DNA of 64,000 nt from an uncultured Sphingorhabdus sp. (GCA_937873665.1 CALMYW010000516.1:62001-126000); one strand, 5' to 3'; positions 24,882 through 33,742 are shown, counted from the stretch's first letter. The notes: generated from the sequence alone by a model not told the origin. Numbers and translations: made by a program.

Positions 24882-24913
24882 AGGCGCCCTTCGACAAGCT
24901 CAGGGCTACGGTT
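24882..24913 (-). repeat. Interspersed repeat, inverted half
   Basis: The reverse complement of the 24529-24560 copy with 31 of 32 bases matching. It lies 20 bases upstream of the GIY-YIG start. Confidence 0.8.
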
Positions 24914-24936
24914 CTGGAACGCAAGTAATTAGCCCG

Positions 24937-25284
24937 CTAGCCCTCAACCAGCTTCAGCAGTTTGCGCTCCACCGGCGCTAGCACCGGCACCAGTTCGTGC
25001 CCGCGTTTCAGCACGGCGCCGCCTTCACCAATCAGCGCCCACATGCCTTGCTTGTTGCGCAGCGAGGGGTCTTTGACGATGCGATATTCGGGGCGTTCGG
25101 CTGTGCGCCGGAAAGCCGAGAAAATGGCTACATCGCGGCCAAGATCGATGGCGTAGTCGCGCCAGTTTCCCGCCGCAACCATGCGACCGTACAAATCCAA
25201 AATGCGGGTAAGTTCGTCACGCTCAAAGCCGACCTGCGCCGGATGGCGCGCTGAAACCGGAAAGGGCGTGATGATCGCGCTCAA
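24937..25284 (-). CDS. DUF2794 protein
   Basis: A 115-residue alphaproteobacterial protein of unknown function. It has the family's features: [29 protein letters not shown] in the first half and [14 protein letters not shown] in the second. No signal peptide or membrane segment is present, so it is cytoplasmic. The ATG overlaps the cysE stop as ATGA, so the two are translated together. A link to cysteine or metal metabolism is only contextual. Confidence 0.85.
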   Translation of the reverse strand: MSAIITPFPVSARHPAQVGFERDELTRILDLYGRMVAAGNWRDYAIDLGRDVAIFSAFRRTAERPEYRIVKDPSLRNKQGMWALIGEGGAVLKRGHELVPVLAPVERKLLKLVEG

Positions 25285-25997
25285 GCCGGTTTGCTACCTC
25301 CACGCTTGCGTGCCGAACTTTTGGCCGCCGCAAGGGCATCGCGCTCTTCGAGCAGCACGGCGAGGCGCTTCTGCATCGTTTCCATTTCGCATTGCAGCAG
25401 TTCGAGTTTTTGCGTCGCCGGATCGAAGCGTTCGCTGCACGGTGTGCCATAAGGCACAAAATTCTGCGTTTCGGGCTTCACTTCGACCAAAGTCGGCTTG
25501 GCCGGAATGCCCACCATCGTCGCACCTTCGGGCACATCCTTGGTGACCACCGCATTGGCACCGATACGGCTGTTCGCGCCGACGGTCAGCGGGCCCAAGA
25601 TCGCCGCACCCAGACTGACAATCACATTGTCGCCCAAAGTCGGGTGGCGCTTGCCGCCTTGTCCGCTGGTCGGGTTGGTGCCGCCCAGCGTAGCCCCCTG
25701 ATAGATGGTCACATTGTCACCGATCTCGGCGGTCTCGCCGATCACCACAAAGCCATGGTCGATGAAGAAATTCCGCCCGATTGTCGCGCCCGGGTGAATA
25801 TCGATCGCTGTCAGGAAGCGGGAGATGTGGTTCACCAACCGCGCGAGGAAATACATCTCGCCCTTGAACAGCCAATGCGCGACACGGTGCATCCCGAGCG
25901 CCCATACGCCCGGATAGAGCAAAATCTCCCAGCGTGTACGCGGCGCCGGATCGCGTGCCTTGATCGAGTCGAGATATTCGACAAAATTTCCAAGCAT
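25281..25997 (-). CDS. cysE: Serine O-acetyltransferase
   Basis: Catalyses acetyl-CoA plus serine to O-acetylserine, the first step of cysteine synthesis. The hexapeptide beta-helix covers about residues 68-180 with [17 protein letters not shown] and [14 protein letters not shown], containing the catalytic His and Asp. Length 238. A charged helical tail of about 50 residues follows the usual C-terminus. It is divergent from oxyR across a 185-base gap with a palindrome at 26103-26116; coordinated oxidative-stress control is possible. Confidence 0.93.
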   Translation of the reverse strand: MLGNFVEYLDSIKARDPAPRTRWEILLYPGVWALGMHRVAHWLFKGEMYFLARLVNHISRFLTAIDIHPGATIGRNFFIDHGFVVIGETAEIGDNVTIYQGATLGGTNPTSGQGGKRHPTLGDNVIVSLGAAILGPLTVGANSRIGANAVVTKDVPEGATMVGIPAKPTLVEVKPETQNFVPYGTPCSERFDPATQKLELLQCEMETMQKRLAVLLEERDALAAAKSSARKRGGSKPA

Positions 25998-26102
25998 GGC
26001 CTTTTACCTCCCGCAACCCGCAGTGCGGACTTCCTGTCCGCATTGGCCATTCGTTTGTTACGCCTGTAAAGTTAAGCGCTGATGCAAATAATTCCAGACC
26101 TG

Positions 26103-26116
26103 TTGACCTTGGTCAA
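26103..26116. promoter_or_regulatory. TTGACC-TT-GGTCAA palindrome between cysE and oxyR
   Basis: A perfect 6+2+6 inverted repeat in the divergent promoter region. Further along, CGATTAAT is repeated (about 26147 and 26160). Either could bind a regulator of cysE or oxyR. The site does not match the ATAG-N7-CTAT core of OxyR, so its reader is unknown. Confidence 0.35.
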
Positions 26117-26182
26117 AGGAAAAACATGGATTTTATCGGATAAGGCGATTAATTAAGCCCGATTAATCGATTGGACCGCTTT

Positions 26183-27091
26183 ATGTCGACCTATCTGCCA
26201 ACGCTGAAACAGTTGCAATATCTGGTCGCGCTCGAGGAGCATGGCCATTTCGGCAAAGCAGCCGATGCCTGCTATGTCACGCAGTCGACATTGTCCGCAG
26301 GAATCCGCGAGCTCGAGTCGCTGCTCGGGCTGGTGCTGGTCGAACGCACCCGCCGCGTTGTGCGCTTCACCCCTTTGGGCAAGAAAATGGTTGCCAAGGC
26401 GCACCGCATATTGCGCGAGGCCGAGGAACTGGCCGATATGGCGCGCGCTGCCGGAAAGCCGTTGGCCGACGAATTGCGGATGAGCGTGATCCCGACCATC
26501 GCCCCCTTCCTGCTTCCGCGCCTGCTGCCTGCACTGCGCAAGAAATATCCCGATCTCAAGCTCTATCTGCGCGAAGAAACCAGTGCAGCTGCGTGTGAGG
26601 CACTACACCGCGGGCAGGTCGATTGCGTGCTGTTGGCGCTGCCTTATGGTTGCGGCGATACCGAGCATGCCAAGCTATTCGACGACCGGCTTTATGTTGC
26701 CTTTCCCAAGGGCGAGCCGGACAATCCGCCAAGCACTATCCTCCCTGAAATGATCGATGAATCGCGCCTCTTGCTGCTCGTCGACGGACATTGCCTGAAG
26801 GATCATGCCCTCGCTGCGTGCAACCGCCCCGAATTGCGCGCGTCGGCAACGATGCTTGGCACTTCGCTGCACACGCTGATCCAGATGGTCGATAACGGCC
26901 TCGGCCAGACTTTGGTACCCGAAATTGCGGTGAAGAACGGGCTGCTCAACGGCACCGAAGTATTGGCCCGCCCGCTCGACGCGCCGCATGCCAGCCGTGA
27001 AATCGCACTCGTATGGCGCACCAACAGCCCGCGTCAGCCTGAATTCGAACTGCTCGCCGAAACGATGCGCGAACTGGTCAACAACGCCTAA
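26183..27091 (+). CDS. oxyR: OxyR, peroxide-sensing LysR regulator
   Basis: A LysR-type regulator of 302 residues. The HTH lies at about residues 8-55 (LQYLVALEEHGHFGKAADACYVTQS). The sensor domain contains DGHCLKDHALAAC, with Cys 204 and Cys 213 as the disulfide pair of OxyR. This makes hydrogen-peroxide sensing very likely. ATG at 26183 is preferred over a TTG at 26171. It is divergent from cysE and convergent with a serine hydrolase gene; stops overlap at 27088-27091. No katG or ahpC is in the window. Confidence 0.93.
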   Translation: MSTYLPTLKQLQYLVALEEHGHFGKAADACYVTQSTLSAGIRELESLLGLVLVERTRRVVRFTPLGKKMVAKAHRILREAEELADMARAAGKPLADELRMSVIPTIAPFLLPRLLPALRKKYPDLKLYLREETSAAACEALHRGQVDCVLLALPYGCGDTEHAKLFDDRLYVAFPKGEPDNPPSTILPEMIDESRLLLLVDGHCLKDHALAACNRPELRASATMLGTSLHTLIQMVDNGLGQTLVPEIAVKNGLLNGTEVLARPLDAPHASREIALVWRTNSPRQPEFELLAETMRELVNNA

Positions 27092-28371
27092 TCGCCGGAC
27101 GGTCCGAGATAGCTCGCCCCATAGACCGCCTGGCGGATGTCATGGTGCAATGTGCCGTCAAATGGCATCACCTGCACAAAATAGACCGCCGCCAGATTGT
27201 TTGCTGGATCGACCCAGAACAATGTCGTTGCAGCACCATCCCAGAAAAACTCGCCGGTCGCACCGCGATTTTCCTCTTTCGTCTGCGGTGGCGATTTGCG
27301 CACGGCAAAGTCGAAGCCGAAACCGACCGAGCCCTTGCCGGGCAACCATTGCCGGTCGGTTACCCGCGGATCAAGATGATCACTCGCCATCAATTCGACC
27401 GTGGATGGTTTCAGAATGCGCACCCCTTCCAACTGGCCCTTACCCAACAGCATCCGGGCGAAGCGCATATAATCGTCGAGCGTGGAGGCAAGGCCATAAG
27501 CGCCTGGGGTGAGCTTGTTGTCCTCAAAATTGAGCATACGGGCTTGCGCGTCGCTCGCGCGCTCCAATTTTCCATCTTTGCGCAGATACATGGCTGCGAA
27601 GCGTGCAAAATTGGCATCCGGCTGGCGCCATGCCGTGTCGCGCATCTTGAGCGGATCAAGGATATGCTGCTTCACATATTCTGCATAGGGCTGGCCCGAA
27701 AGCCTCTCGACCAGCAACGCCTGCACGTCCACCGAAATGCCATAAACCCAGCGTTCGCCGGGATCATGCAGCAAAGGCACGCGCGCCAAACGGCGGCCTA
27801 GTTCGGACAGGTCGTGATCGAGCGCCGAGGGCTTGGCGAGGCTGAACGCTTCATGCGCGGGCGTTTCCTTGCCCTCACCCGCAAAACCCGCGCTATGTCG
27901 CATCAGGTCACGGATGCTGATCGGGCGGCCCGCCGGACGATATTGCGCAACACCGTTGACGTCCTTGCCGGCATAAACCTGCATATTGGCAAATTCGGGC
28001 AGATAGCGCGCCACCGGATCGTCGAGACCGAACTTCCCCTGCTCCCACAATTGCATCAGCGCGACGCCGGTAACCGGTTTGGTCATGGAGTATATCTGCA
28101 CGATCGTGTCGCGCTGCATCGGCTTGCCATTTTCGCGGTCGGCGTGGCCCGATTTGCCGAAATAGACCTCCCGCCCATCCTTCCACACCAGCGCCGAAAC
28201 GCCCACTGCCCGCCCATCCTTGACCATGCCCGTCAAAGCCGCATCAATGCGCCCCTTGCTGATCGAAAAGCTTTCTGCGGTCTCTTTGGATGCACCCGCT
28301 TGGGCCTGAACCGGAGTTATAGCTGCCAATGCGATCGCACCGCATAAGGCGATATCTCTCAAACGCTTCAT
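27088..28371 (-). CDS. Exported serine hydrolase, beta-lactamase family
   Basis: A 427-residue exported hydrolase. The signal peptide ends near VQAQA. The S-x-x-K catalytic motif is YSMTK around residue 93, and the Tyr box is likely WVYGIS around 210. This group includes EstB-like esterases and class C beta-lactamase homologues. The ATG at 28371 gives a proper signal peptide; the longer reading through the upstream moaE region is not credible. It follows moaE on the same strand after 26 bases and could be read through from that operon. The substrate is unknown. Confidence 0.87.
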   Translation of the reverse strand: MKRLRDIALCGAIALAAITPVQAQAGASKETAESFSISKGRIDAALTGMVKDGRAVGVSALVWKDGREVYFGKSGHADRENGKPMQRDTIVQIYSMTKPVTGVALMQLWEQGKFGLDDPVARYLPEFANMQVYAGKDVNGVAQYRPAGRPISIRDLMRHSAGFAGEGKETPAHEAFSLAKPSALDHDLSELGRRLARVPLLHDPGERWVYGISVDVQALLVERLSGQPYAEYVKQHILDPLKMRDTAWRQPDANFARFAAMYLRKDGKLERASDAQARMLNFEDNKLTPGAYGLASTLDDYMRFARMLLGKGQLEGVRILKPSTVELMASDHLDPRVTDRQWLPGKGSVGFGFDFAVRKSPPQTKEENRGATGEFFWDGAATTLFWVDPANNLAAVYFVQVMPFDGTLHHDIRQAVYGASYLGPSGD

Positions 28372-28397
28372 ACCCCACCCCATTTCATCGATATAGT

Positions 28398-28838
28398 TCA
28401 CCCGTCCCAACCCTGGCCGCGTTCGACATCGCTCGTTTTCTGCTCCACCCAATGCGCAACATCGCCCCGATATTCCCGTTTCCAGAAAGGAGCGTCGGTT
28501 TTCAGCCGGTCGATCAGGAAGGCACAGGCCTCCAGCGCAGCCGCGCGGTGCGGCGACGCGGTTACAACGAGCACTATGGGCTCGCCGACCTTCATCCGTC
28601 CAACGCGATGAATGATTGTACAGCCGGTCAAGCCCCAGCGCTCCTGCGCTATCGCACAAATGTCGTTGAGGCTCGCCTCGGTCATGCCGGGATAATGTTC
28701 GAGCTCGATCGCGGTTACACCGTCATCGCCGCGCACATTGCCCGTAAAAGTCGCAACCGCGCCAACACCCGTTGCCTCCAGCGCCACGGTTTCGGCAGCT
28801 ATATCGAATGCTTCGCGTTGAACCGAAACGCGGATCAT
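28398..28838 (-). CDS. moaE: Molybdopterin synthase catalytic subunit
   Basis: MoaE transfers sulfur from MoaD thiocarboxylate to cyclic pyranopterin monophosphate. The 146-residue protein has GAVATFTGNVR, LEHYPGMTE and the C-terminal FWKREY with the catalytic Lys. Length fits the family. It overlaps moaD as ATGA, so the two subunits are made together. Upstream is pgsA. It implies that this organism makes molybdopterin. Confidence 0.95.
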   Translation of the reverse strand: MIRVSVQREAFDIAAETVALEATGVGAVATFTGNVRGDDGVTAIELEHYPGMTEASLNDICAIAQERWGLTGCTIIHRVGRMKVGEPIVLVVTASPHRAAALEACAFLIDRLKTDAPFWKREYRGDVAHWVEQKTSDVERGQGWDG

Positions 28839-29086
28839 CCGCCCGTGACCGGCGGGAAGATGGCAAATTCGGTTGCGCCTGTTACCGGTGCGTCAGATTT
28901 CACCATGCGCTGGTCGAGCGCGAAGCGAAGCTTCGACCTGTCCGCAAAGGCCTCCGCATGGCGCGGCGATTGCGCGACCAGCCAGTCAATCGCATCGCCA
29001 ACCGTCAGCACGCTTGCGGGAAATTCCATCTCCTCGCCGTCGCTGCCCATTGCTTCGCGAACGCGTGCGAAATAGACCAGCTTCAT
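28835..29086 (-). CDS. moaD: Molybdopterin synthase sulfur-carrier subunit
   Basis: A ubiquitin-fold carrier of 83 residues ending in PPVTGG; the terminal GlyGly is adenylated and turned to thiocarboxylate. The N-terminus MKLVYFARVRE is typical. The start at 29086 is two bases after the pgsA stop; longer readings run into pgsA and are rejected. It functions with the overlapping moaE. Confidence 0.95.
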   Translation of the reverse strand: MKLVYFARVREAMGSDGEEMEFPASVLTVGDAIDWLVAQSPRHAEAFADRSKLRFALDQRMVKSDAPVTGATEFAIFPPVTGG

Positions 29087-29088
29087 GG

Positions 29089-29661
29089 TCAATCCATATG
29101 CTTGATGCCGACGCGCAGATAATCCCAGCCGGTGATGATCGTCAGTACAGCGGCAACCCACAACAGGCCGAGCGCGGCGGTTTTGAGAAGCGCCCAGTCG
29201 GGCAACGCACCAGCAAGGATGAGGCCGCCAAAAGCGACCAGCTGCGCCGTGGTTTTCCATTTGGCCAGTTGCGACACCGGCACCGACACCTGCAATCCGG
29301 CGAGAAATTCGCGCAGGCCCGAAACCGTAATCTCGCGCAGCAGGATGATCAGCGCGGCAATCACGTGCCAGCCATCGACATCGCGGGTGAAGACCAGCAG
29401 CAAGATGACCGCACCGACCATGATCTTGTCGGCGATCGGATCAAGGAACACACCGAGTTTCGAAACTGTCCCCTGCGCGCGCGCCAGATAGCCGTCGAAA
29501 TAATCGGTAATCCCCATCAGGCAGTAGAGCGCGAAGGCCAGCCAATAATCGATCGGCAAGGGCTGGGTCAGGCCCGGTCGCGTGCCCGGCCACAGCAGGA
29601 ACACCAATATCGGCACCGCCAGGATGCGTGAAAGCGTCAAGATGTTGGGCAGGCTCAGCAT
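29089..29661 (-). CDS. pgsA: CDP-diacylglycerol-glycerol-3-phosphate 3-phosphatidyltransferase
   Basis: An inner-membrane enzyme making phosphatidylglycerophosphate. The CDP-alcohol phosphotransferase motif DYFDGYLAR...G...D...D is complete around residues 53-78. Four to five hydrophobic helices are visible. Length 190. It starts a pgsA-moaD-moaE cluster, an arrangement I recognise from other alphaproteobacteria. A paired repeat lies upstream between it and the sulfotransferase gene. Confidence 0.94.
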   Translation of the reverse strand: MLSLPNILTLSRILAVPILVFLLWPGTRPGLTQPLPIDYWLAFALYCLMGITDYFDGYLARAQGTVSKLGVFLDPIADKIMVGAVILLLVFTRDVDGWHVIAALIILLREITVSGLREFLAGLQVSVPVSQLAKWKTTAQLVAFGGLILAGALPDWALLKTAALGLLWVAAVLTIITGWDYLRVGIKHMD

Positions 29662-29698
29662 AACGACTCGGTCTTAGTTAGAATTGCATCTAAATAAA

Positions 29699-29768
29699 AC
29701 CGTAGTGCTGAGCCTGTCGAAGCACGCCTTGCCGATAAACGCTCTTCGACAGGCTCAGGGCTACGGTG
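29699..29768. repeat. Paired inverted interspersed repeat
   Basis: Forward copy (about 29699-29728) and inverted copy (about 29740-29768) of the family seen at 24529. They form a long hairpin in the spacer between pgsA and the sulfotransferase gene. The forward copy has compensating changes (GTGCTG against AAGCAC), suggesting the small hairpin is maintained. Confidence 0.8.
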
Positions 29769-29782
29769 AAAAATCACAGCCA

Positions 29783-31414
29783 TCAGTTTTCGACACCCAC
29801 AGCCGGGTAGCTTCGCCACAATGCACCCAAAGCAGCCTTCAGCGGATCGAGCCATTGCTCATAGGGTTTCCATTGCTCCACGCCGTCGCGATTGATCGGG
29901 CGGCGCACCTGCTCGCTCGACGCGGTGCGAACCGCGCGCTTGTTCTGGTGGAAATTAAGGCAGGCTTCCTCGAACGGCACACCCAGATAGTTCAGCATCG
30001 CGCGCACCTGTGCTTCGGGTTCTTCAATCACCTGTTCGTGGATCACGCGGTGGACGCGCCCCGGCAGCACCTTGTCGAAATGCGCCATCAGCCGCACATA
30101 ATCGGCATAATAGCGCCCCATGTCAGACAAGCTGTAACTGAACGCCTGCCCCTTGGCGAAATGCTGGCGGAAGTTGGAGAAACAGCAATCGAGCGGATGC
30201 CGCCGCGCGTCGATGATCTTGGCATTGGGAAGGATCAGGTGGATGAGGCCGGTATAGACCCAATTATTGGGCAGCTTGTCGATGTAAAAGGGTTTGTCGG
30301 TCTTGCGCTGCACGGCAGTACGCTGAAGGAATTCCGCACCGAGCTCGGCCAATCGCTCCGCCGACATATCCTTTACGGCATCGACCCAGCCGCTCGGTGT
30401 CGCCTTGCCTTCGCGCAGCGCTATCGCAGGCAAGTCGGGCAATTCCATCGTGCCTTCGATCCGCGAATGGCTGGCCAATATCTGTTCAAGCAGGGTCGAT
30501 CCTGCCCGTGGCATGCCGAGGATGAATACCGGATCGGGCGTGGGATCGCCCTGCCCTGCACGGGCGGCGATGAATTCGGGGGTGAAGGTGGCGATGATCT
30601 TGTCCACATGGCCCGTCACCACATCGGGATCATAATCGAGCTGGCTGTGCCGGATCGCATTCGCCCGGTCATAATGGCCGAAAGAGGTTTCAGCCTCGCG
30701 CCGGTCATCAGACGCCTTGCCGAGCGCGAAATGCAGATGCAGCCGGTCGTCGTCGGACAGCCCTGCGGTTTCGAGCGCAGCCTCCATCGCAGCTATGTCA
30801 GCCTCGTCAAAGCGCACGGTCTTCAGGTTCGCAAGACTCCACCAGACCTCGCCCAGGGTCGGCTCCACTGCCAATGCGCGGCGATAGGAGGCAATGCCTT
30901 CGTCCTGCTGCCCCACGGTCTTGAGGACATGGCCATAGCTCATCCAGAGCTTGGCGTGCTGCGGGAAACGCCGGGTCAATGCGCCATAAAGCGCCAGCGC
31001 CTCATCATATTCGCCAATGCGGCCCAGCGCCGCCGCCATAAGGCTCTGTCCGCTTGCATCGTCAGCATCGACCTGCAGCACCGTGTCAAGCAACTCGACT
31101 GCCTCTTCGAACCGGTTCTGCCGGTATAAAATGCCTGCCAGATTGGATTTTGCTGCGGTGAAATCGGGTGCCAGCTCCAACGCTCTCCTCAACAGCGCCT
31201 CGCTGTCCTTGAACCGCCCCAGCCGCGCCGCCAGCTGCGCCATCAGGCGGATGGCCGCCACATCGAACGGATCGTTGCGCAGATGCGCGCGCAGGATCGG
31301 CTCGGCATCGGGCAAACGGTCTTCATTTATCGCCAGCGCCGCCTCGATAAGTTGCGGATTGCGCATTCCGCGCGCGACATAATGGCTGGCAAGATCAGGA
31401 GCAGTTTGCGTCAT
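29783..31414 (-). CDS. TPR-repeat sulfotransferase
   Basis: A 543-residue two-domain protein. The N-terminal half holds five or six tetratricopeptide repeats (for example AEPILRAHLRNDPFDVAAIR and EEAVELLDTVLQVDADD). The C-terminal half is a PAPS-dependent sulfotransferase with the 5'-phosphosulfate loop GMPRAGSTLLEQIL and the later RHPLDCCFSNF segment. The start at 31414 follows the recF stop by 28 bases. The substrate is unknown; such proteins in sphingomonads may sulfate peptides, lipids or polysaccharides. There is no signal peptide, so the reaction is cytoplasmic. Confidence 0.9.
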   Translation of the reverse strand: MTQTAPDLASHYVARGMRNPQLIEAALAINEDRLPDAEPILRAHLRNDPFDVAAIRLMAQLAARLGRFKDSEALLRRALELAPDFTAAKSNLAGILYRQNRFEEAVELLDTVLQVDADDASGQSLMAAALGRIGEYDEALALYGALTRRFPQHAKLWMSYGHVLKTVGQQDEGIASYRRALAVEPTLGEVWWSLANLKTVRFDEADIAAMEAALETAGLSDDDRLHLHFALGKASDDRREAETSFGHYDRANAIRHSQLDYDPDVVTGHVDKIIATFTPEFIAARAGQGDPTPDPVFILGMPRAGSTLLEQILASHSRIEGTMELPDLPAIALREGKATPSGWVDAVKDMSAERLAELGAEFLQRTAVQRKTDKPFYIDKLPNNWVYTGLIHLILPNAKIIDARRHPLDCCFSNFRQHFAKGQAFSYSLSDMGRYYADYVRLMAHFDKVLPGRVHRVIHEQVIEEPEAQVRAMLNYLGVPFEEACLNFHQNKRAVRTASSEQVRRPINRDGVEQWKPYEQWLDPLKAALGALWRSYPAVGVEN

Positions 31415-31442
31415 TCTGCTGCGCTTATCGCACTCACCGGTT

Positions 31443-32507
31443 TCAGCCAAGCGCGCTGTCGGCGATGTACAGCCGCAGGGCGTCTGTCCCTGCACTTTCG
31501 AACAGGCTCTCCTCCGTCCCCGTCATCCAGACCTGGCTACCGGTATTGTAAAGCCGCTCGAACAGGGCTTCACGACGGCCGGGATCAAGATGGGCTGCAA
31601 CTTCATCGAGCAGCAATATCGGCGGCGCGCCGCGCAATTCGGTTACCAATCGGGCATGGGCGAGGATGAGCGAGAGCAAAAGCGCTTTTTGCTCGCCCGT
31701 TGAACAACTTGCCGCAGGCTGGCCGTGACCGTCATGTCGAACGAGCAGGTCGTTGCGGTGCGGGCCGGACAGCGTGCGCCCTGCCGCCCGCTCGCGCCCG
31801 CGATTGGCCTTCCAGCCTTCGGCCAACGCGGCAACATCGGGCATTTCCGCATCCTCCAGCGCAAGCTTGGGCCGGGCAAAGGGCGATGGTGGCATGGCGG
31901 CAAGCCGTTCGGAAAGCTGCACCACTGTGCGCGCCCGGCTTTCGATTATCGCGGCGGCATATTGCGCCATGCTTGCCTCGACCGCGTCGAACCAGGCGGC
32001 ATCGCCCTGCCCTTCGGACAGCATACGGTTGCGCTGGCGAAGGGCATTTTCATAGCGGCTGCTGTTGAGCGCATGCGACGGCTCAAGCGCCAGCACCAAC
32101 CGATCAAGGAAACGCCGCCGTGCGCCAGCGCCATCCATGAACAGCCGGTCCATCGCAGGCGTCAGCCACAGGATCGAAAGCCATTCGGCCAGATCGTTGA
32201 TGGCAGAGTTTGCACCATTGATATGCACTATGCGTCGACCCGGCGCGTCAGCCGACACAGCTGTGCCCAGCGCAGTCCCGTTTAGGGTTGCAGCGACGGT
32301 AAACCCCCCGGCCCCGCCTTGTCGCGCCATTTCGTGCAAATTGCTCCGGCGCAGACCCCGCCCCGGCACCAGCAGCGAAACGGCCTCCAATATATTGGTC
32401 TTACCGGCCCCGTTTGCGCCATGCAGAATGATGAAGCGCCCCTGCGGACGCACACTCAAAGCCGCATGGTTGCGAAAATCTGTCAGGTTGAGCCGATCGA
32501 GCGCCAT
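31443..32507 (-). CDS. recF: DNA replication/repair protein RecF
   Basis: An SMC-like ATPase loading RecA with RecOR at gaps. Walker A is [10 protein letters not shown] near residue 30, the signature motif [10 protein letters not shown] near 266 and Walker [13 protein letters not shown] near 298. It is 354 residues. It is not next to dnaA, dnaN or gyrB here, which is common outside gammaproteobacteria. The sulfotransferase gene follows. Confidence 0.95.
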   Translation of the reverse strand: MALDRLNLTDFRNHAALSVRPQGRFIILHGANGAGKTNILEAVSLLVPGRGLRRSNLHEMARQGGAGGFTVAATLNGTALGTAVSADAPGRRIVHINGANSAINDLAEWLSILWLTPAMDRLFMDGAGARRRFLDRLVLALEPSHALNSSRYENALRQRNRMLSEGQGDAAWFDAVEASMAQYAAAIIESRARTVVQLSERLAAMPPSPFARPKLALEDAEMPDVAALAEGWKANRGRERAAGRTLSGPHRNDLLVRHDGHGQPAASCSTGEQKALLLSLILAHARLVTELRGAPPILLLDEVAAHLDPGRREALFERLYNTGSQVWMTGTEESLFESAGTDALRLYIADSALG

Positions 32508-32691
32508 TAGGATGCCCTATCCGAGATGCTGGCCGCGTCAACGTCGATTTGGGGGTAAGGTGCGCCTTGGCGCAATTTCCACCACAGCAGCCCCAAAATG
32601 TTGGCGTATTTTCCCAATATTCAGGTTCGTAAAATCGTGTTTTTTACACCGGACAATTTTATACCTTTGTTATTATTGTTTTTTTCAAATC

Positions 32692-32707
32692 TGGCACGCC
32701 TCCTGCA
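32692..32707 (+). promoter_or_regulatory. Sigma-54 promoter ahead of the PspC mini-operon
   Basis: TGGCACG-N4-CTGCA matches the RpoN -24/-12 consensus TGGCACG-N4-TTGCA at all but one position, with the essential GG and GC correctly spaced. The following start codon is about 55 bases away. AT-rich sequence upstream (32640-32690) could bend or bind IHF and an activator. PspF-type control is suggested by the PspC gene downstream. Confidence 0.8.
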
Positions 32708-32762
32708 GTAACCTTGGCATCCCCGGAACACTCCGGAACATGAACAAGGAAGGATATTTAAA

Positions 32763-32882
32763 ATGACCATTTCGACCCGCAATCAGTTCGCTTCGATCTT
32801 CGCAGCTATCGCATGTGCATTCCTGACCATCGGCGTCAGCGTTGCCCCGGCAGTTGCTCCCGTAGCCCCCTATCTCGCGTAA
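32763..32882 (+). CDS. Tiny membrane peptide (39 aa), PspC operon
   Basis: The peptide starts MTISTRNQFASIF, then has one hydrophobic helix and ends in a Pro/Ala/Val tail. A good Shine-Dalgarno (AAGGA) precedes the ATG. It is paralogous to the next peptide: both share S-x-RNQ, a hydrophobic core with CAF-T-G and an S-APA ending. The first gene after the sigma-54 promoter. It is too small for domain calls; it may be a stress-related membrane peptide. Confidence 0.7.
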   Translation: MTISTRNQFASIFAAIACAFLTIGVSVAPAVAPVAPYLA

Positions 32883-32909
32883 CAGCGTCACACCTGAAAG
32901 GAATTTGAA

Positions 32910-33020
32910 ATGAACGCTTCGTCTCGCAACCAGCTCTTTTCGATCGCAGCCGCTCTGCTGTGCGCCTTCGTCACGGTCGGGATGAGCATCGCCCCCGCAC
33001 TTCAGGGTGGTATCGTCTGA
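32910..33020 (+). CDS. Tiny membrane peptide (36 aa), paralogue of the previous
   Basis: It begins MNASSRNQLFSIAAALLCAF and contains one hydrophobic helix. Aligned with the previous peptide, it keeps the SRNQ motif, the single Cys before AF, and the Gly-x-Ser and APA residues. A ribosome-binding site (GAAAGGAA) lies eight bases upstream. Its stop is followed by a possible ATG for a longer PspC reading. The duplication inside one operon suggests a dose or partner role. Confidence 0.7.
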   Translation: MNASSRNQLFSIAAALLCAFVTVGMSIAPALQGGIV

Positions 33021-33079
33021 TGAACCCGAAATTCGACCTGCCCCCAGTCATCAAACCCGTTACTTCAAAGGAAAGCAAA

Positions 33080-33256
33080 ATGACCAAATTAGTGCTTGAT
33101 CGCGCCAACAAGAAAATCTGGGGCGTCTGCGCAGGCCTCGCCAACTGGACCGGCGTCGACGCCACGGTAATCCGCGTAGTTTTCGTACTCGCCACGCTGT
33201 TCGGCTTCGGCTCTGCATTGCTGATTTACGTCGCCTTGGGGTTGATCCTCGATTGA
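33080..33256 (+). CDS. PspC domain protein
   Basis: A 58-residue minimal PspC: KLVLDRANKKIWGVCAGLANW is the conserved amphipathic start, followed by GVDATVIRVVFV and a Gly/Leu-rich membrane helix. In Enterobacteria PspC senses envelope stress and binds PspA. The start at 33080 is favoured by AAAGGA upstream; an in-frame ATG at 33020 overlapping the previous stop would add 20 residues. It is the last gene of the sigma-54 unit. No pspA, pspB or pspF is in the window. Confidence 0.9.
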   Translation: MTKLVLDRANKKIWGVCAGLANWTGVDATVIRVVFVLATLFGFGSALLIYVALGLILD

Positions 33257-33397
33257 CCCCAATCGACCCGGCAATGGGTAAATTCTCGCCCACCAGCTAA
33301 ATCATCAATTTTTAACGGCGTTATTCAGTTTGGACTTAAATTTTGAACGTGATAATCTATGATGCATACAAGCAATCGCTTGCAGGAAAGGCATTCC

Positions 33398-33742
33398 ATG
33401 CCAAAAGGCCCGGACAAACGGGATGAAACTGTAGATAAAAGCGACGAACATCGCAGGTTTTCACGCGGCGAAGTCTATATAACCATTGATGTACGCGAAC
33501 ATGGCGGAGGTCGGCATAAGGCGCTGATCATGGATTTGTCCCAGTCGGGCTGCCGCATTTCATCAGTGACCTATATGGGCGAAGGCAAGAATATCCATGT
33601 CACCCTGCCGGGTTTCGCCCCCTTGGAAGCGGTCATCGTCTGGAAAAAGCAGGATGAATATGGCTGTTCGTTTCTGCAGCGGCTGCATCCGGCTATCTAT
33701 GACCATATCCGCGCCAAATATCCGTCGCTCGGCCATTTGTGA
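33398..33742 (+). CDS. PilZ domain protein
   Basis: A 114-residue single-domain protein resembling c-di-GMP-binding PilZ proteins. The region RRFSRGEV is a possible variant of the RxxxR motif, and DLSQSGCRI matches D/NxSxxG. A SD sequence (AGGAAAGG) is well spaced from the ATG at 33398. The stop overlaps the nuclease start as GTGA. If the Arg motif is functional it would be a c-di-GMP receptor; a full GGDEF-EAL protein is encoded at 58780. Confidence 0.85.
   Translation: MPKGPDKRDETVDKSDEHRRFSRGEVYITIDVREHGGGRHKALIMDLSQSGCRISSVTYMGEGKNIHVTLPGFAPLEAVIVWKKQDEYGCSFLQRLHPAIYDHIRAKYPSLGHL

Noticed and set aside
29684..31129. Plus-strand frame of 481 codons opposite the sulfotransferase gene
   Set aside because: It starts in a repeat, is antisense to a clear TPR-sulfotransferase and has no motif.
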